DNA of 64,000 nucleotides, taken from Neisseria sicca (lineage in GTDB: Bacteria; Pseudomonadota; Gammaproteobacteria; Burkholderiales; Neisseriaceae). Positions 8,938-17,659 of this stretch are shown here, piece after piece; position 1 is the stretch's first letter; each line of letters opens with the position of its first letter. A program made the position numbers and the translations under genes. The DNA is taken from the NCBI RefSeq assembly GCF_003044565.1, contig NZ_POXG01000002.1, positions 124,001 to 188,000 of the forward strand. Reading direction: 5' to 3'. The notes under the pieces were generated by a model that was not told the DNA's origin, searched no databases, and saw nothing but the letters and a program-made list of their open reading frames with translations.

Positions 8938-9201
8938 TTATCCCTCATCATCAAACAAAAAACCGCTTTGCACCTCTCCACCAATTTCAGGCGCGGCCAT
9001 GGCATCAAGCTGACGGTTGCGGATTTTGGTTTTCCTCATACCGAGAAGACGCATCACCTGATGCTTTTGATCATCGGTCATTTTTTGCCAATACAGCCTT
9101 TCTTCGCGGCTGCGCAGACAGCCTTTGCAATAGCCTTTGGCATTGGCTTCACAGACGCCGATACAGGGGCTGGGGATGGGGAAAAAATCAGGTTGTTCCA
9201 T
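8938..9201 (-). CDS. DUF1289 domain-containing protein
   Basis: An 87-residue small cytosolic protein. The N-terminal half has the DUF1289 cysteine pattern SPCIGVCEANAKGYCKGC, four Cys that probably bind a metal, followed by the family's RSREERLYWQKM. No function is established for the family. I placed the start at 9201 (MEQPDFF) because the conserved domain begins about ten residues later; upstream in-frame ATGs would add a Cys-containing extension not typical of the family, although none of the candidate starts has a clear ribosome-binding site. Confidence 0.8.
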   Translation of the reverse strand: MEQPDFFPIPSPCIGVCEANAKGYCKGCLRSREERLYWQKMTDDQKHQVMRLLGMRKTKIRNRQLDAMAAPEIGGEVQSGFLFDDEG

Positions 9202-9333
9202 ATTTTTAAAGCGTTTGAGACAAAAGACCGGACAAACCAAAATTGCAGACTGCTTTCGCATTTGTCTAAACACGATCAGTGTATCCGGCAGGATTCCTAC
9301 CAATATCCAAGTGAGTTGGTCATTTCAATAAGT

Positions 9334-9639
9334 TTATATCTGCCACCCTAGGCATAAAAACCCTAAGAGAAACCATAAATATATCGCAGAAGAAATCAGT
9401 ATCTTCCCTATCCTCAGACTTTTCCAATACAACCCAAGTGAAAGCACCGCAAAAATCAAAGGAAGCCCAATATAAATATAATATTTCAGCCGACCTAATT
9501 CACTGAATACGTTTATAGCAGAGTAGAGACCGATAAATCCACCTACCCAAAAAATAATTATTGTCGGACCTAAGAGACCAGCCGTTATTAAATGAGGGAA
9601 GAGTAAGATTTTTATCCATTCTTTATGTTTAATGTTCAT
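9334..9639 (-). CDS. Small integral membrane protein, unknown function
   Basis: A 101-residue protein with three or four hydrophobic segments (HLITAGLLGPTIIIFWVGGF, then YYIYIGLPLIFAVLSLGLYW, then ILISSAIYLWFLLGFLCLGW). I do not recognise a family. The start at 9639 has AGGA eight bases upstream; a longer in-frame start at 9693 is less likely. The gene is more AT-rich than its neighbours and has a Correia-like element 58 bases upstream of its start, both consistent with an accessory locus. Confidence 0.6.
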   Translation of the reverse strand: MNIKHKEWIKILLFPHLITAGLLGPTIIIFWVGGFIGLYSAINVFSELGRLKYYIYIGLPLIFAVLSLGLYWKSLRIGKILISSAIYLWFLLGFLCLGWQI

Positions 9640-9697
9640 TTTATATCCTGATACTGCGATGGTATCGTGTCGCTTAAAATAGGGGGGAGCCATGTTT

Positions 9698-9804
9698 TAT
9701 AGTGGATTAAAATTGCAATGATACGGCGTTGCCAACGCCCTTATGTACTACCCGTACACGGCGGGCGTTGCCGCCTTGTCTCATTTTTATTTTAATCCAC
9801 TATA
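9698..9804. mobile_element. Divergent Correia-like miniature element, 107 bp
   Basis: It has the same ends as Correia elements (TATAGTGGATTAAAAT and its complement at the other end), but the interior differs: it holds GGCGTTGCCAACGCC and GTACTACCCGTAC rather than the standard sequence. Probably a related MITE family mobilised by the same or a similar transposase. Confidence 0.75.
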
Positions 9805-9873
9805 CTAAATAACTAAAATTCCTCTATATTTTGATTTTCAGACGACCTATACCCTGCCCCAACCGTCTGGATT

Positions 9874-10206
9874 TTATGACTTAATCAGTTTACGCAAAGA
9901 CTGATTGTTGTATTTGATGTCGGCAATCATTCGGTCGTATTGGTGCATTCTACGGAGCGAGCGGGTAATCAGATAGACCGAGAAAAAAATCAAACTGATG
10001 TTCATCAGGCTGACCAGCGCGAGCAAGGGCCAAACATCGACAGCCTCGTACCATTTCGATGTCGCAATCAATGCACTGAAAATAGACAAAGGCAGCGCGA
10101 ACACGGCAATACCCGTACGCATGACAGCAAGTGCCGTGCGCTTTTCAGCAAGGAGAAGCTGCACTTGATTGATGCTGAGGATATCGTTTTGCTGTTCGGT
10201 AATCAT
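9874..10206 (-). CDS. DUF202-like small membrane protein
   Basis: A 110-residue protein with two hydrophobic segments (about residues 32-50 and 58-80). The pattern before the first one, LLAEKRTALAVMRTGIAVFA, matches the DUF202/YidH signature (L..ERT.LA..RTG.A). The second helix is followed by a basic cytoplasmic tail. The family has no firm function. The start (MITEQQND) lacks an obvious ribosome-binding site. An inverted DUS pair separates it from hemN, which is transcribed in the same direction. Confidence 0.75.
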   Translation of the reverse strand: MITEQQNDILSINQVQLLLAEKRTALAVMRTGIAVFALPLSIFSALIATSKWYEAVDVWPLLALVSLMNISLIFFSVYLITRSLRRMHQYDRMIADIKYNNQSLRKLIKS

Positions 10207-10293
10207 AGGGAGCGTATCTAGAGCAAATTAACTTGAATCATGACAACGCGGCAAATATGGTTTTATGTTACCCGAAAGTCTTGAAAATAAAAA

Positions 10294-10327
10294 CAAAGGT
10301 CGTCTGAAAATTTTCAGACGACCTTTG
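10294..10327. terminator. Inverted DUS pair, hemN terminator
   Basis: CAAAGGTCGTCTGAAAA and its exact complement with almost no loop, just after the hemN stop on the minus strand. Confidence 0.85.
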
Positions 10328-10338
10328 CTATTCCTAAT

Positions 10339-11760
10339 TTACACCGTTTGCGAGTATTGGGCTTTGGTTTCCCTGTGGCGCAGGTGGTAGTCGAACACCA
10401 TGGCGATGTTGCGTATCAGGAAGCGGCCTTTGGGGGTAACGGTCAGTCCGTGCGGTTTCAGGCGGACGAGACCGAGGGCGGTAAGTTGCTCCAAGTCGGC
10501 AATTTCGTCCTTGAAATAACGGTCAAACGGAATACCGAACACGCTTTCGTAGATTTGGTAATCCAAGGCGAAGCGGCACATCAAATCTTGGATGATATTG
10601 CGGCGCAAAAGGTCGTCCTGATTGAGCTGGTAACCGCGCATGATGGGCAGGTGTCCTGCATCGAGGGCGGCATAGTAGGCGTCAATGTCGCGTTCGTTTT
10701 GGGAGTAGGTGCTGCCGATTTTACCGATGGAAGATACGCCGATGGCGACCAAATCGCAGTCCGCGTAGGTCGAGTAACCTTGGAAGTTGCGCTGGAGAAA
10801 GCCTTCTTTAAGAGCGATGGAAAGTTCGTCATCGGGTTTGGCGAAATGGTCCATGCCGATGAAGACATAGCCGCGTTCGGTCAGGGTTTGGACGCAATAT
10901 TGCAGCATATCGAGTTTTTCTTCACTACCGGGAACGGCTTCGGTATCGATGCGGCGTTGCGGCTTGAAGATATGCGGCAGATGGGCATAGTGATAAAGGG
11001 CAAGGCGGTCGGGATCGAGCGACAAGACAGTGTCGATGGTGGTTTTGATGCTTTCGGCGGTTTGGTGCGGCAGGCCGTAAATCAAATCGACGCTGACGGA
11101 TTTGAATCCGGCTTCGCGGGCGGCATCGATGACTTCTTTGGTTTCGTCGTAGCTTTGGATGCGGTTGACTGCTGCCTGCACTTTGGGGTCAAAGTCCTGA
11201 ATACCGACGCTCATGCGGTTGAAGCCGAGCTTGCCGAGCATGAGGACGGTTTCACGGCTGACTTTGCGCGGGTCGATTTCGATGGAGTATTCGCCGCCGG
11301 GTATCAATTTGAAGTGCTTGCGTATCATGCGGAATACGCGTTCGATTTGGTCGTCGCTCAAGAAGGTCGGCGTGCCGCCGCCGAAGTGCAGTTGCGCGAG
11401 CTGATGCCGTCCGCCCAGATGCGGGGCGAGCAGCTCCATTTCTTTTTCAAGGTATTTAATGTAGGCATCGGCGCGGCTTTTGTCTTTGGTGATGATTTTA
11501 TTGCAGCCGCAGTAGTAACAAATGGTGTTGCAGAAGGGGATATGGATATAAAGCGAAAGGGGCTTGTTCAAAGCCCCCATACCGCGCTGATTCAAGGCAT
11601 TGATATATTCGGCTTCGCGAAATCCGTCATGAAATCGGTCGGCTGTCGGGTAGGACGTGTAGCGCGGACCACTGGACGGAAGACTGGCGATGAGTTCGCG
11701 GTCAAACTCAGGTTTGTCATTGTTTCTATTGTGATTATTTTGTATTGGTATTACTTTCAT
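10339..11760 (-). CDS. hemN: Oxygen-independent coproporphyrinogen III oxidase
   Basis: A 473-residue radical SAM enzyme that decarboxylates coproporphyrinogen III to protoporphyrinogen IX during anaerobic haem synthesis, in the cytosol. The SAM-cluster motif CNTICYYC is at about residues 77-84, preceded by LYIHIPF. SGPRYTSYPTADRF near residue 30 is the characteristic HemN N-terminus. A C-terminal HemN domain follows. I chose the ATG at 11760 (MKVIPIQ); an in-frame ATG 63 bases upstream adds sequence unlike the family. The gene is divergent from fnr with an FNR-type box in the gap, which fits induction under oxygen limitation. Confidence 0.93.
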   Translation of the reverse strand: MKVIPIQNNHNRNNDKPEFDRELIASLPSSGPRYTSYPTADRFHDGFREAEYINALNQRGMGALNKPLSLYIHIPFCNTICYYCGCNKIITKDKSRADAYIKYLEKEMELLAPHLGGRHQLAQLHFGGGTPTFLSDDQIERVFRMIRKHFKLIPGGEYSIEIDPRKVSRETVLMLGKLGFNRMSVGIQDFDPKVQAAVNRIQSYDETKEVIDAAREAGFKSVSVDLIYGLPHQTAESIKTTIDTVLSLDPDRLALYHYAHLPHIFKPQRRIDTEAVPGSEEKLDMLQYCVQTLTERGYVFIGMDHFAKPDDELSIALKEGFLQRNFQGYSTYADCDLVAIGVSSIGKIGSTYSQNERDIDAYYAALDAGHLPIMRGYQLNQDDLLRRNIIQDLMCRFALDYQIYESVFGIPFDRYFKDEIADLEQLTALGLVRLKPHGLTVTPKGRFLIRNIAMVFDYHLRHRETKAQYSQTV

Positions 11761-11840
11761 GGCATGTGCGTGGTTTAGAGTAATGATGTTAGGCAATTTT
11801 CGGATAGTTTGGTAGAATGCCACAGTATGATAAACCTGTC

Positions 11841-11854
11841 TTGATATGTGTCAA
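11841..11854. promoter_or_regulatory. FNR box between hemN and fnr
   Basis: TTGATATGTGTCAA matches the FNR consensus TTGAT-N4-ATCAA at nine of ten positions. It is 80 bases from the hemN start and 49 bases from the fnr start, so it could activate hemN and/or autoregulate fnr. Confidence 0.75.
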
Positions 11855-11903
11855 TAACTTACGTAATCATGACAGGATAAAAACCTTAATTTAAGGGTAT
11901 TTT

Positions 11904-12638
11904 ATGACCACACACAATGCCTTGCATCAGATGAAAACCCTGTGTTCTTCCTGTTCGCTGCGTGAACTCTGCCTGCCCGTCGGGCTGCTGCCGAATGAGT
12001 TTGCACAATTGGACGCGGTCATCCGTCAGAGCCGCCGCTTGAAGAAGGGAGAATATCTGTTCCGCACCGGTGAGCCTTTCGCGTCGCTGTTTGCCATCCG
12101 TGCCGGTTTTTTCAAAACCACGGTTGCCAGTCAGGACGGTCGCGATCAGGTTACCGGCTTTTTTATGTCCGGCGAACTCATCGGCATGGACGGCATTTGT
12201 TCCCATATCCACAGCTGCGACGCGGTGGCTTTGGAAGACAGCGAAGTGTGTGAGTTACCCTTTTCCCACATTGAAGAATTGGGACACAACATCCCCAGCC
12301 TGAGAAGCCATTTTTTCAGATTAATGAGCCGCGAAATCGTGCGCGACCAAGGTGTGATGCTGCTTTTAGGCAATATGCGCGCCGAAGAACGTCTGGCGGC
12401 GTTTTTGCTTAACCTGTCCCAACGCCTTTACTCGCGCGGATTTGCCGCCAACGATTTCATCCTGCGGATGTCGCGCGAAGAAATCGGCAGCTATCTGGGT
12501 CTGAAACTCGAAACCGTCAGCCGCACGCTGTCCAAGTTCCACCACGAGGGCTTGATTTCGGTCGAACACAAACACATCAAAATCCTCGACTCGCAAGCCC
12601 TCAAAAAAATGGTGTCCGGCTGTTCGCACGCCATCTGA
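11904..12638 (+). CDS. fnr: FNR-type oxygen-sensing transcription regulator
   Basis: A 244-residue CRP/FNR regulator. Cys14, Cys17 and Cys23 (CSSCSLRELC) plus Cys116 (VCELPF) correspond to the four ligands of the E. coli FNR [4Fe-4S] cluster (Cys20, 23, 29, 122) with a constant offset of six. The cAMP-binding-fold sensor is followed by a dimer helix and a C-terminal HTH with the FNR recognition pattern ETVSR (EIGSYLGLKLETVSRTLSKF). Without oxygen it dimerises and activates genes such as hemN and denitrification genes. AAGGG lies eight bases before the ATG. Confidence 0.95.
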   Translation: MTTHNALHQMKTLCSSCSLRELCLPVGLLPNEFAQLDAVIRQSRRLKKGEYLFRTGEPFASLFAIRAGFFKTTVASQDGRDQVTGFFMSGELIGMDGICSHIHSCDAVALEDSEVCELPFSHIEELGHNIPSLRSHFFRLMSREIVRDQGVMLLLGNMRAEERLAAFLLNLSQRLYSRGFAANDFILRMSREEIGSYLGLKLETVSRTLSKFHHEGLISVEHKHIKILDSQALKKMVSGCSHAI

Positions 12639-12675
12639 TGGATACCGAAACGATTTCAAACTTCAAACAGAATCC

Positions 12676-12705
12676 AAGGTCGTCTGAAAATTTTCAGACG
12701 ACCTT
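12676..12705. terminator. Inverted DUS pair after fnr
   Basis: AAGGTCGTCTGAAAA and its complement back to back, followed by CTTCTTC. Confidence 0.8.
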
Positions 12706-12720
12706 CTTCATAAAACCAAT

Positions 12721-13794
12721 ATGAAACACAAGAAAAAACTCATTACCTTTACCACCGCCTGCGCCCTACTCACCTACTGGCTCTATCCCGACCAACATCC
12801 CGTTTACCCCGCAAGCGACCACTACGACCCAAAAACGCAAACCTTCTTCAACCCCGAACCGCAGCAAAAACCGACTGGTCTCGTCAGCGCATTTTGGAAA
12901 ATCCTGACCGACCCGCAGGCAACGCGCCCGCCCAAACCTCTGCCTACCGTTAAGCCCGATTGGCAGACCTTCCTCGCCGCACCCGAAGGGAAAAGCCGTT
13001 TTGTCTGGTTCGGACATTCCACCCTATTGATGCGGATCGGCGGGCAAACCGTCATTACCGACCCCGTTTTCGGCAATTCCGTCTCCCCCATCCCCATCAC
13101 CATGAAACGCTTCCAGCCTGCGCCCGCAGAAATTGACGAACTGCCGCCGGTCGATGTCATCCTGATTTCCCACAGTCACTACGACCACCTCGAAAAAGAC
13201 AGCGTGCAGGCACTCAATTCAAAAGGCAACAGCCACTTTGTCGTCTCACTCGGCATGGGCGTATTGCTGAAAAAATGGGGCGTACCGCAAGAGCGTATTA
13301 CCGAACTTGACTGGTGGCAAAGCACCGAACGCAACGGCATCCGCTACACCGCACTACCTGCCCGTCACGACTCCTCCCGAACCCTGACCGACCGCAATCA
13401 AGCCCTGTGGTCCAGCTTTGCCATCGAACACGGCGGCGAAAAATTCTATTTTCACGGCGACTCGGCACAAGGCAGCCATTTCGACAAAATCGCCGAAAAA
13501 TTCAACGGGTTCGATATCGTGTTCATCGAAAACGGACAATACAGCGAACATTGGCCCAACAACCACCTCTTCCCCGAGCAAACCGCCCGCTATGCCGCGC
13601 AGCTTGCCCCCAAACGCTTCATGCCTATCCACTGGGGCGCCTACGCCATGGCATTGCACGTTTGGAACGAACCCCTGCTGCAAAGTATCCCTCTGGCACG
13701 CAGTTTGGGCGTAAATCCGTTGACTCCGCTAATGGGACAAGTCTTTGATGCCAATACCGCCACGCAAGACTGGTTCGCAGAGCCTTTAGAATAA
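12721..13794 (+). CDS. Metallo-beta-lactamase-fold hydrolase, NAPE-PLD/UlaG-like, membrane-anchored
   Basis: A 357-residue protein. An N-terminal hydrophobic stretch (about residues 7-22, after MKHKKK) is a signal anchor or uncleaved signal. The metallo-beta-lactamase domain has the two-metal motif SHSHYDHLE (HxHxDH) near residue 158, GHSTLLMRIGG before it, FHGDSAQG, and a final MPIHWGAY histidine. This arrangement resembles bacterial NAPE-phospholipase D-like and UlaG-like enzymes; the substrate is unknown. The start has no evident ribosome-binding site and lies only 15 bases after the fnr DUS terminator. Confidence 0.8.
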   Translation: MKHKKKLITFTTACALLTYWLYPDQHPVYPASDHYDPKTQTFFNPEPQQKPTGLVSAFWKILTDPQATRPPKPLPTVKPDWQTFLAAPEGKSRFVWFGHSTLLMRIGGQTVITDPVFGNSVSPIPITMKRFQPAPAEIDELPPVDVILISHSHYDHLEKDSVQALNSKGNSHFVVSLGMGVLLKKWGVPQERITELDWWQSTERNGIRYTALPARHDSSRTLTDRNQALWSSFAIEHGGEKFYFHGDSAQGSHFDKIAEKFNGFDIVFIENGQYSEHWPNNHLFPEQTARYAAQLAPKRFMPIHWGAYAMALHVWNEPLLQSIPLARSLGVNPLTPLMGQVFDANTATQDWFAEPLE

Positions 13795-13848
13795 AGCTGC
13801 CAAGGGGTCGTCTGAAAACAAATACAGCAAGTTCCATCAAGTCATAAA

Positions 13849-14005
13849 TATAGTGGATTAACTTTAAACCAGTACGGCGTTGCCTCGCCTTGGCTCAAAG
13901 AGAACGATTCTCTAAGGTGCTGAAGCACCAAGTGAATCGGTTCCGTACTATCTGTACTGTCTGCGGCTTCGTCGCCTTGTCTTGATTTAAAGTTAATCCA
14001 CTATA
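13849..14005. mobile_element. Correia repeat, 157-bp form
   Basis: Same family as the element at 8726, in the opposite orientation (TATAGTGGATTAACTTTAAA at the left end). Lies 54 bases after the metallo-beta-lactamase-fold gene. Confidence 0.95.
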
Positions 14006-14224
14006 CCGACGAAGCGGAAGCTGTTTTCAGACGACCTTTTTTTGAATTTACCTGTTGCAGCATTTCCAACACTTCTCTCCTTCTCCCGTTTATCCGTTTT
14101 GCAATATTTTGATAATAAAAAACTAATTTCTCCTCAGCCGAAATCCTTATCTGATAAAGCGCAGTTCGCGTACAAACCACTTGACCGATTACATCGGATT
14201 ACGTAAAGTATGCGGCGTTCTTTT

Positions 14225-14243
14225 AAATTGGTGTTACCAATTT
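14225..14243. promoter_or_regulatory. Palindromic GntR-type operator upstream of lactate permease
   Basis: AAATTGGT-GTT-ACCAATTT, perfect 8-base arms, 96 bases before the lctP start. The arms are identical to those before the second lactate permease (55518-55536). It fits the TTGGT-N3-ACCAA sites of PdhR/LldR/GdhR-type regulators. Confidence 0.8.
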
Positions 14244-14338
14244 ATTTGATAATTACTCTCAGATTAAGGTTCGATATCTCTCTCGCAGCCGACATCATTA
14301 GAAAAATTGATAAACAACGCCGATTTTAAGGATTCACC

Positions 14339-15925
14339 ATGGCACTATTCCTCAGCATTTTTCCCATCATCCTGCTGATTTGGCTGATGGTTAAGAAAAA
14401 CAGCATGCCTTCCTACATTGCGCTGCCGATTACCGCCGCGCTGATTTACGCCATCAAGCTGTTTTATTTCAACGACGACGCTATGCTGCTCAACGCAACC
14501 GCAGCGTCCGGTTTGGTTTCCACACTGACGCCGATTACCGTGATTTTCGGTGCAATTATGTTCAACCGCATGATGGAAACCACCGGCTGTATCGACATTA
14601 TCCGTAAATGGCTGGCGACCATCAGCCCGAACCCTGTGGCGCAGTTGATGATCATCGGCTGGGCGTTCGCCTTTATGATTGAAGGTGCATCCGGCTTCGG
14701 TACGCCTGCTGCGATTGCTGCCCCGATTCTGATGAGCTTGGGTTTCAATCCGTTGAAAGTGGCGATTTTTACGCTGGTCATGAACTCCGTACCCGTATCA
14801 TTCGGCGCGGTGGGTACACCGACTTGGTTCGGTTTTGCGCCATTAAACCTGAGTCCCGAAAACATCTTGGCTATCGGCAGACAAACCGGCGTGATGCACT
14901 TCTTCGCAGGTTTCATCATCCCCGTCATTGGCTTGAGCTTCATCGTGCCTTGGTCTGAAATCCGTAAAAACTTGGGCTTCATCGGCATCGCCGTCTTCTC
15001 TTGTACCATTCCTTATGTTGCCTTGGCGATGGTTAACGAAGAATTCCCATCACTCGTTGCCGGCGCAATCGGTCTGATGGTATCCGTATTCGCAGCCAAT
15101 CACGGCTGGGGCTTGAGCAAAGACCATCCGAAAGATCCGAATGCTGAAAAAGTACCTTTCGCCCAAGTTGCCAAAGCACTTGCCCCTCTAGGTATGCTTA
15201 TCGGTATGCTGGTGGTTACCCGTATCAAACAGCTCGGCATCAAAGGTCTGCTGACCAGCAAAGAAGAATGGTTCAGCTTCCAACTGCCGTTTGATTTGAG
15301 CAAAATCACCGTCAGCGACTCTTTGACCATTACCTTCGGCAACATTTTCGGACAAGGCGTCAGCGCGTCTTACCAAACCCTCTACGTTCCGGCATGGATT
15401 CCGTTTGTCTTTACCGTTTGGATTTGTATCCTGCTTTATAAAACCAAATTCAAAGATGCATGGGCTTTCTACGCTGCAACTTTCAACCAAACCAAAAAAC
15501 CGCTGCTTGCCTTGATGGGCGCGCTGATTATGGTTCAACTGATGATGGTTGGCGGCGACAACTCCATGGTGAAAATCATCGGTAAAGAGTTTGCCGCGAT
15601 GGCAGGCGAACACTGGGTTTACTTCTCCCCTTACCTTGGTGCTATCGGCGCATTCTTCTCCGGTTCAAACACCGTATCCAACCTGACATTCGGCCCGATT
15701 CAGCAACAAATCGCTATTGATACCGGCCTGTCCGTTACCCTCATCCTCGCCCTGCAATCCGTCGGCGGCGCAATGGGTAACATGGTCTGCATCAACAACA
15801 TTATCGCCGTATGTACCGTACTGGACGTGAAAAACGCCGAAGGTGCGATTATCAAGAAAACCGTTATTCCGATGGCGATTTACGGTGTAATCGCTGTCGC
15901 CATAGCAGCTATTTTCTTCATGTAA
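14339..15925 (+). CDS. lctP: L-lactate permease
   Basis: A 528-residue inner-membrane carrier of the lactate permease family, with about twelve to fourteen hydrophobic segments. It shows the family motifs IEGASGFGTPAAIAAPIL (about residues 116-133) and GSNTVSNLTFGPIQQ. It imports L-lactate, a main carbon source for Neisseria on mucosa, with protons. AAGGA precedes the ATG. The 19-bp operator upstream predicts control by the GntR protein encoded at 55861; in gonococcus lctP is repressed by GdhR. This shorter type of permease is, from memory, the one most like the single lctP of pathogenic Neisseria. Confidence 0.92.
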   Translation: MALFLSIFPIILLIWLMVKKNSMPSYIALPITAALIYAIKLFYFNDDAMLLNATAASGLVSTLTPITVIFGAIMFNRMMETTGCIDIIRKWLATISPNPVAQLMIIGWAFAFMIEGASGFGTPAAIAAPILMSLGFNPLKVAIFTLVMNSVPVSFGAVGTPTWFGFAPLNLSPENILAIGRQTGVMHFFAGFIIPVIGLSFIVPWSEIRKNLGFIGIAVFSCTIPYVALAMVNEEFPSLVAGAIGLMVSVFAANHGWGLSKDHPKDPNAEKVPFAQVAKALAPLGMLIGMLVVTRIKQLGIKGLLTSKEEWFSFQLPFDLSKITVSDSLTITFGNIFGQGVSASYQTLYVPAWIPFVFTVWICILLYKTKFKDAWAFYAATFNQTKKPLLALMGALIMVQLMMVGGDNSMVKIIGKEFAAMAGEHWVYFSPYLGAIGAFFSGSNTVSNLTFGPIQQQIAIDTGLSVTLILALQSVGGAMGNMVCINNIIAVCTVLDVKNAEGAIIKKTVIPMAIYGVIAVAIAAIFFM

Positions 15926-15942
15926 AAACCTTCTAAAGCAAG

Positions 15943-15970
15943 AGGTCGTCTGAAAATTTTCAGACGACCT
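15943..15970. terminator. Inverted DUS pair, lctP terminator
   Basis: AGGTCGTCTGAAAA with its complement, no loop beyond four bases, followed by a T-run; typical rho-independent terminator. Confidence 0.88.
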
Positions 15971-16000
15971 TTTTTATGGCTCAACTGCTTCGGAAGCATA

Positions 16001-16157
16001 TATAGTGGATTAAATTTAAATCAGGACAAGGCGACGAAGCCGCAGACAGTACAGATAGTACGGAACCGATTCACTTGGTGCTTCAGCACCTTAGAGAATC
16101 GTTCTCTTTGAGCTAAGGCGAGGCAACGCCGTACTGGTTTAAAGTTAATCCACTATA
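16001..16157. mobile_element. Correia repeat, 157-bp form
   Basis: Complete copy with TATAGTGGATTAAATTTAAA and matching right end, 30 bases after the lctP terminator. A solitary right-end fragment, AATCCACTATA, at 16232-16242 is probably a remnant of another copy. Confidence 0.95.
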
Positions 16158-16323
16158 AAATGCCCCATTTCTATTGAAGCCAATATCAAAAACAAATCCA
16201 AAGCAAGACAATATGGTCGTAAAAACCTGTCAATCCACTATAAACAAACGATATTTCCCTTTTCCTATACCATCCAACAGCAGCAGGTCGTCTGAATTCT
16301 TCTTTTAAAGATAAAAAATGCAG

Positions 16324-16388
16324 ATAAAAAAACGGGCCGCCAAAAGGCGACCCTAAGAAACTCTTGCAGCTGGGAGTAATAGCAAGAG
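16324..16388 (-). terminator. Terminator hairpins of the isochorismatase-fold gene
   Basis: On the minus strand GGGTCGCC-TTTT-GGCGGCCC forms a stem with one G-U pair, followed by TTTTTTTATC, a good rho-independent terminator (16324-16353). Between it and the stop codon, CTCTTGC and GCAAGAG (16361-16388) form a second inverted repeat. Confidence 0.8.
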
Positions 16389-16389
16389 A

Positions 16390-17043
16390 TTACGACACTT
16401 TAACCTGGTTTATGCCGGAGAAACGGCGCATCAGCTCCGGAATTGATTCCGCATTCGAAGCAACAGTGATGCCCATTTTCCGCATCTGATAGATAGTCTC
16501 GATGGTGCTTTCAGGCGCGTAGCCGTGGCAGGCACCGAGATTGACAATAATATGAAGATTGTCGCTGTACCAAGACAATTGCTTAGCCGTATTGGCGACA
16601 GTTTCTTCGATAGCCAATCCGCCAATAATGACGGTATCGGCATTTTGTTCGTGCAGCCATTCCAACAGTCCCGTACTGTTTGCCTCATGGGCATCACTAA
16701 AACAAGCACCGTGGATATGTTTACCGCTTAATTCGAGCGTATGATCATAATCTGCCGGAGACGGCAAACCTTGAAGCAAATGCGCACCGCGACAACCGCC
16801 GGCACATTGGCTAAAAAAACCGGATGGTCGGCCAAACATCACACCGTTACGATTGACGATAGTCGCACAAACGCTCTCGGGATCAATGTTCACATTCTCG
16901 ATTAAAACCCGTTTATCTGCCAAAGCTGCCTGATGATTAAGCTCATTAACCATACTTTCCGGACGCAATAAAAAATGGGTTGCATTAGCAGCCATACAGG
17001 TAAAGCGAAATTGCGGTTGGATGTCGATTGCAACGGTAGTCAT
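16390..17043 (-). CDS. Isochorismatase/nicotinamidase-fold protein with altered active site
   Basis: A 217-residue protein of the cysteine hydrolase superfamily. The Asp of the catalytic triad is present at the start (AIDIQPQF, Asp7). The segment that normally carries the nucleophile in GLATDxCV reads GLAIEETVANTA, with Thr in place of Cys, so the usual thiol chemistry is not possible. GRPSGFF suggests Arg where the catalytic Lys is expected, though that alignment is less certain. It also has an unusual Cys/Gly stretch (SQCAGGCRG). It may be a non-catalytic relative or use another mechanism. It stands alone with its own terminator and a long AT-rich upstream region. Confidence 0.7.
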   Translation of the reverse strand: MTTVAIDIQPQFRFTCMAANATHFLLRPESMVNELNHQAALADKRVLIENVNIDPESVCATIVNRNGVMFGRPSGFFSQCAGGCRGAHLLQGLPSPADYDHTLELSGKHIHGACFSDAHEANSTGLLEWLHEQNADTVIIGGLAIEETVANTAKQLSWYSDNLHIIVNLGACHGYAPESTIETIYQMRKMGITVASNAESIPELMRRFSGINQVKVS

Positions 17044-17659
17044 ATGATATGGCTCTCTTTATTTAATTCTATTCTGCAAACAGAATCAGGATTGCTCCGT
17101 TCAATCACTGACACCAGACGAATGGTTTAATTTGAAGATAATCGGTATATTTATGATGAGCGGTATAATATCAGGATAATCGTTATATGGCTAGTAAATA
17201 ATTTAAGATTTGTAACAATACTTGTAGTAAATATAATTTTCATGGTATTTAAGTTTAATACTCTAATTGAATATCATTTTTAAGCAATTCTTTTCATTCA
17301 TTAATTTCTTATTTATTTTATGGTTTCTCTGCATTCGTGAAATATGATACATATTGAATAAAACTGTTGTTTAAAAGAAAATTTCGCCCCCAAAAGCGAG
17401 AAATTGTTGGCAATATCCGCATTACAAGCTGATTTTTATCCCGTCAAGGGCAAAAATAAACGGTACAAAAACCTTGCCATACCAACCGCCACAGCCCCAA
17501 ACAAATAAAACGCGCAACACAGTTCTACCCGTGTTGCGCGTTTTCGCGTAGAGATTAAATGGTTCACTTCAGCTGCTAAACCGAATCATTCTAGAAAAAA
17601 TCGAGCAGGAAAAGGCATAAAACCCATTTCAGACGACCTTGGTTTTAATCAAACTAAAA
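17044..17659. other. Intergenic region with an isolated strong terminator, possible small RNA
   Basis: No protein gene seen. The first 330 bases are very AT-rich and probably hold the isochorismatase-fold gene promoter. A strong hairpin with T-run lies at 17508-17545, and a single DUS at about 17628. No tRNA- or 6S-like sequence recognised. Confidence 0.5.
17508..17545. terminator. Strong rho-independent hairpin
   Basis: AAACGCGCAACAC and GTGTTGCGCGTTT form a 13-bp perfect stem with a 10-base loop. A-rich and T-rich flanks would allow function on both strands: for purH read-through on the minus strand, or for an unidentified short plus-strand transcript. Confidence 0.8.

Noticed and set aside
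10348..11778. Long plus-strand open frame (476 codons) across hemN
   Set aside because: It is antisense to a complete HemN with all motifs; long opposite-strand frames are common in this GC-skewed coding DNA, and the translation shows no family.
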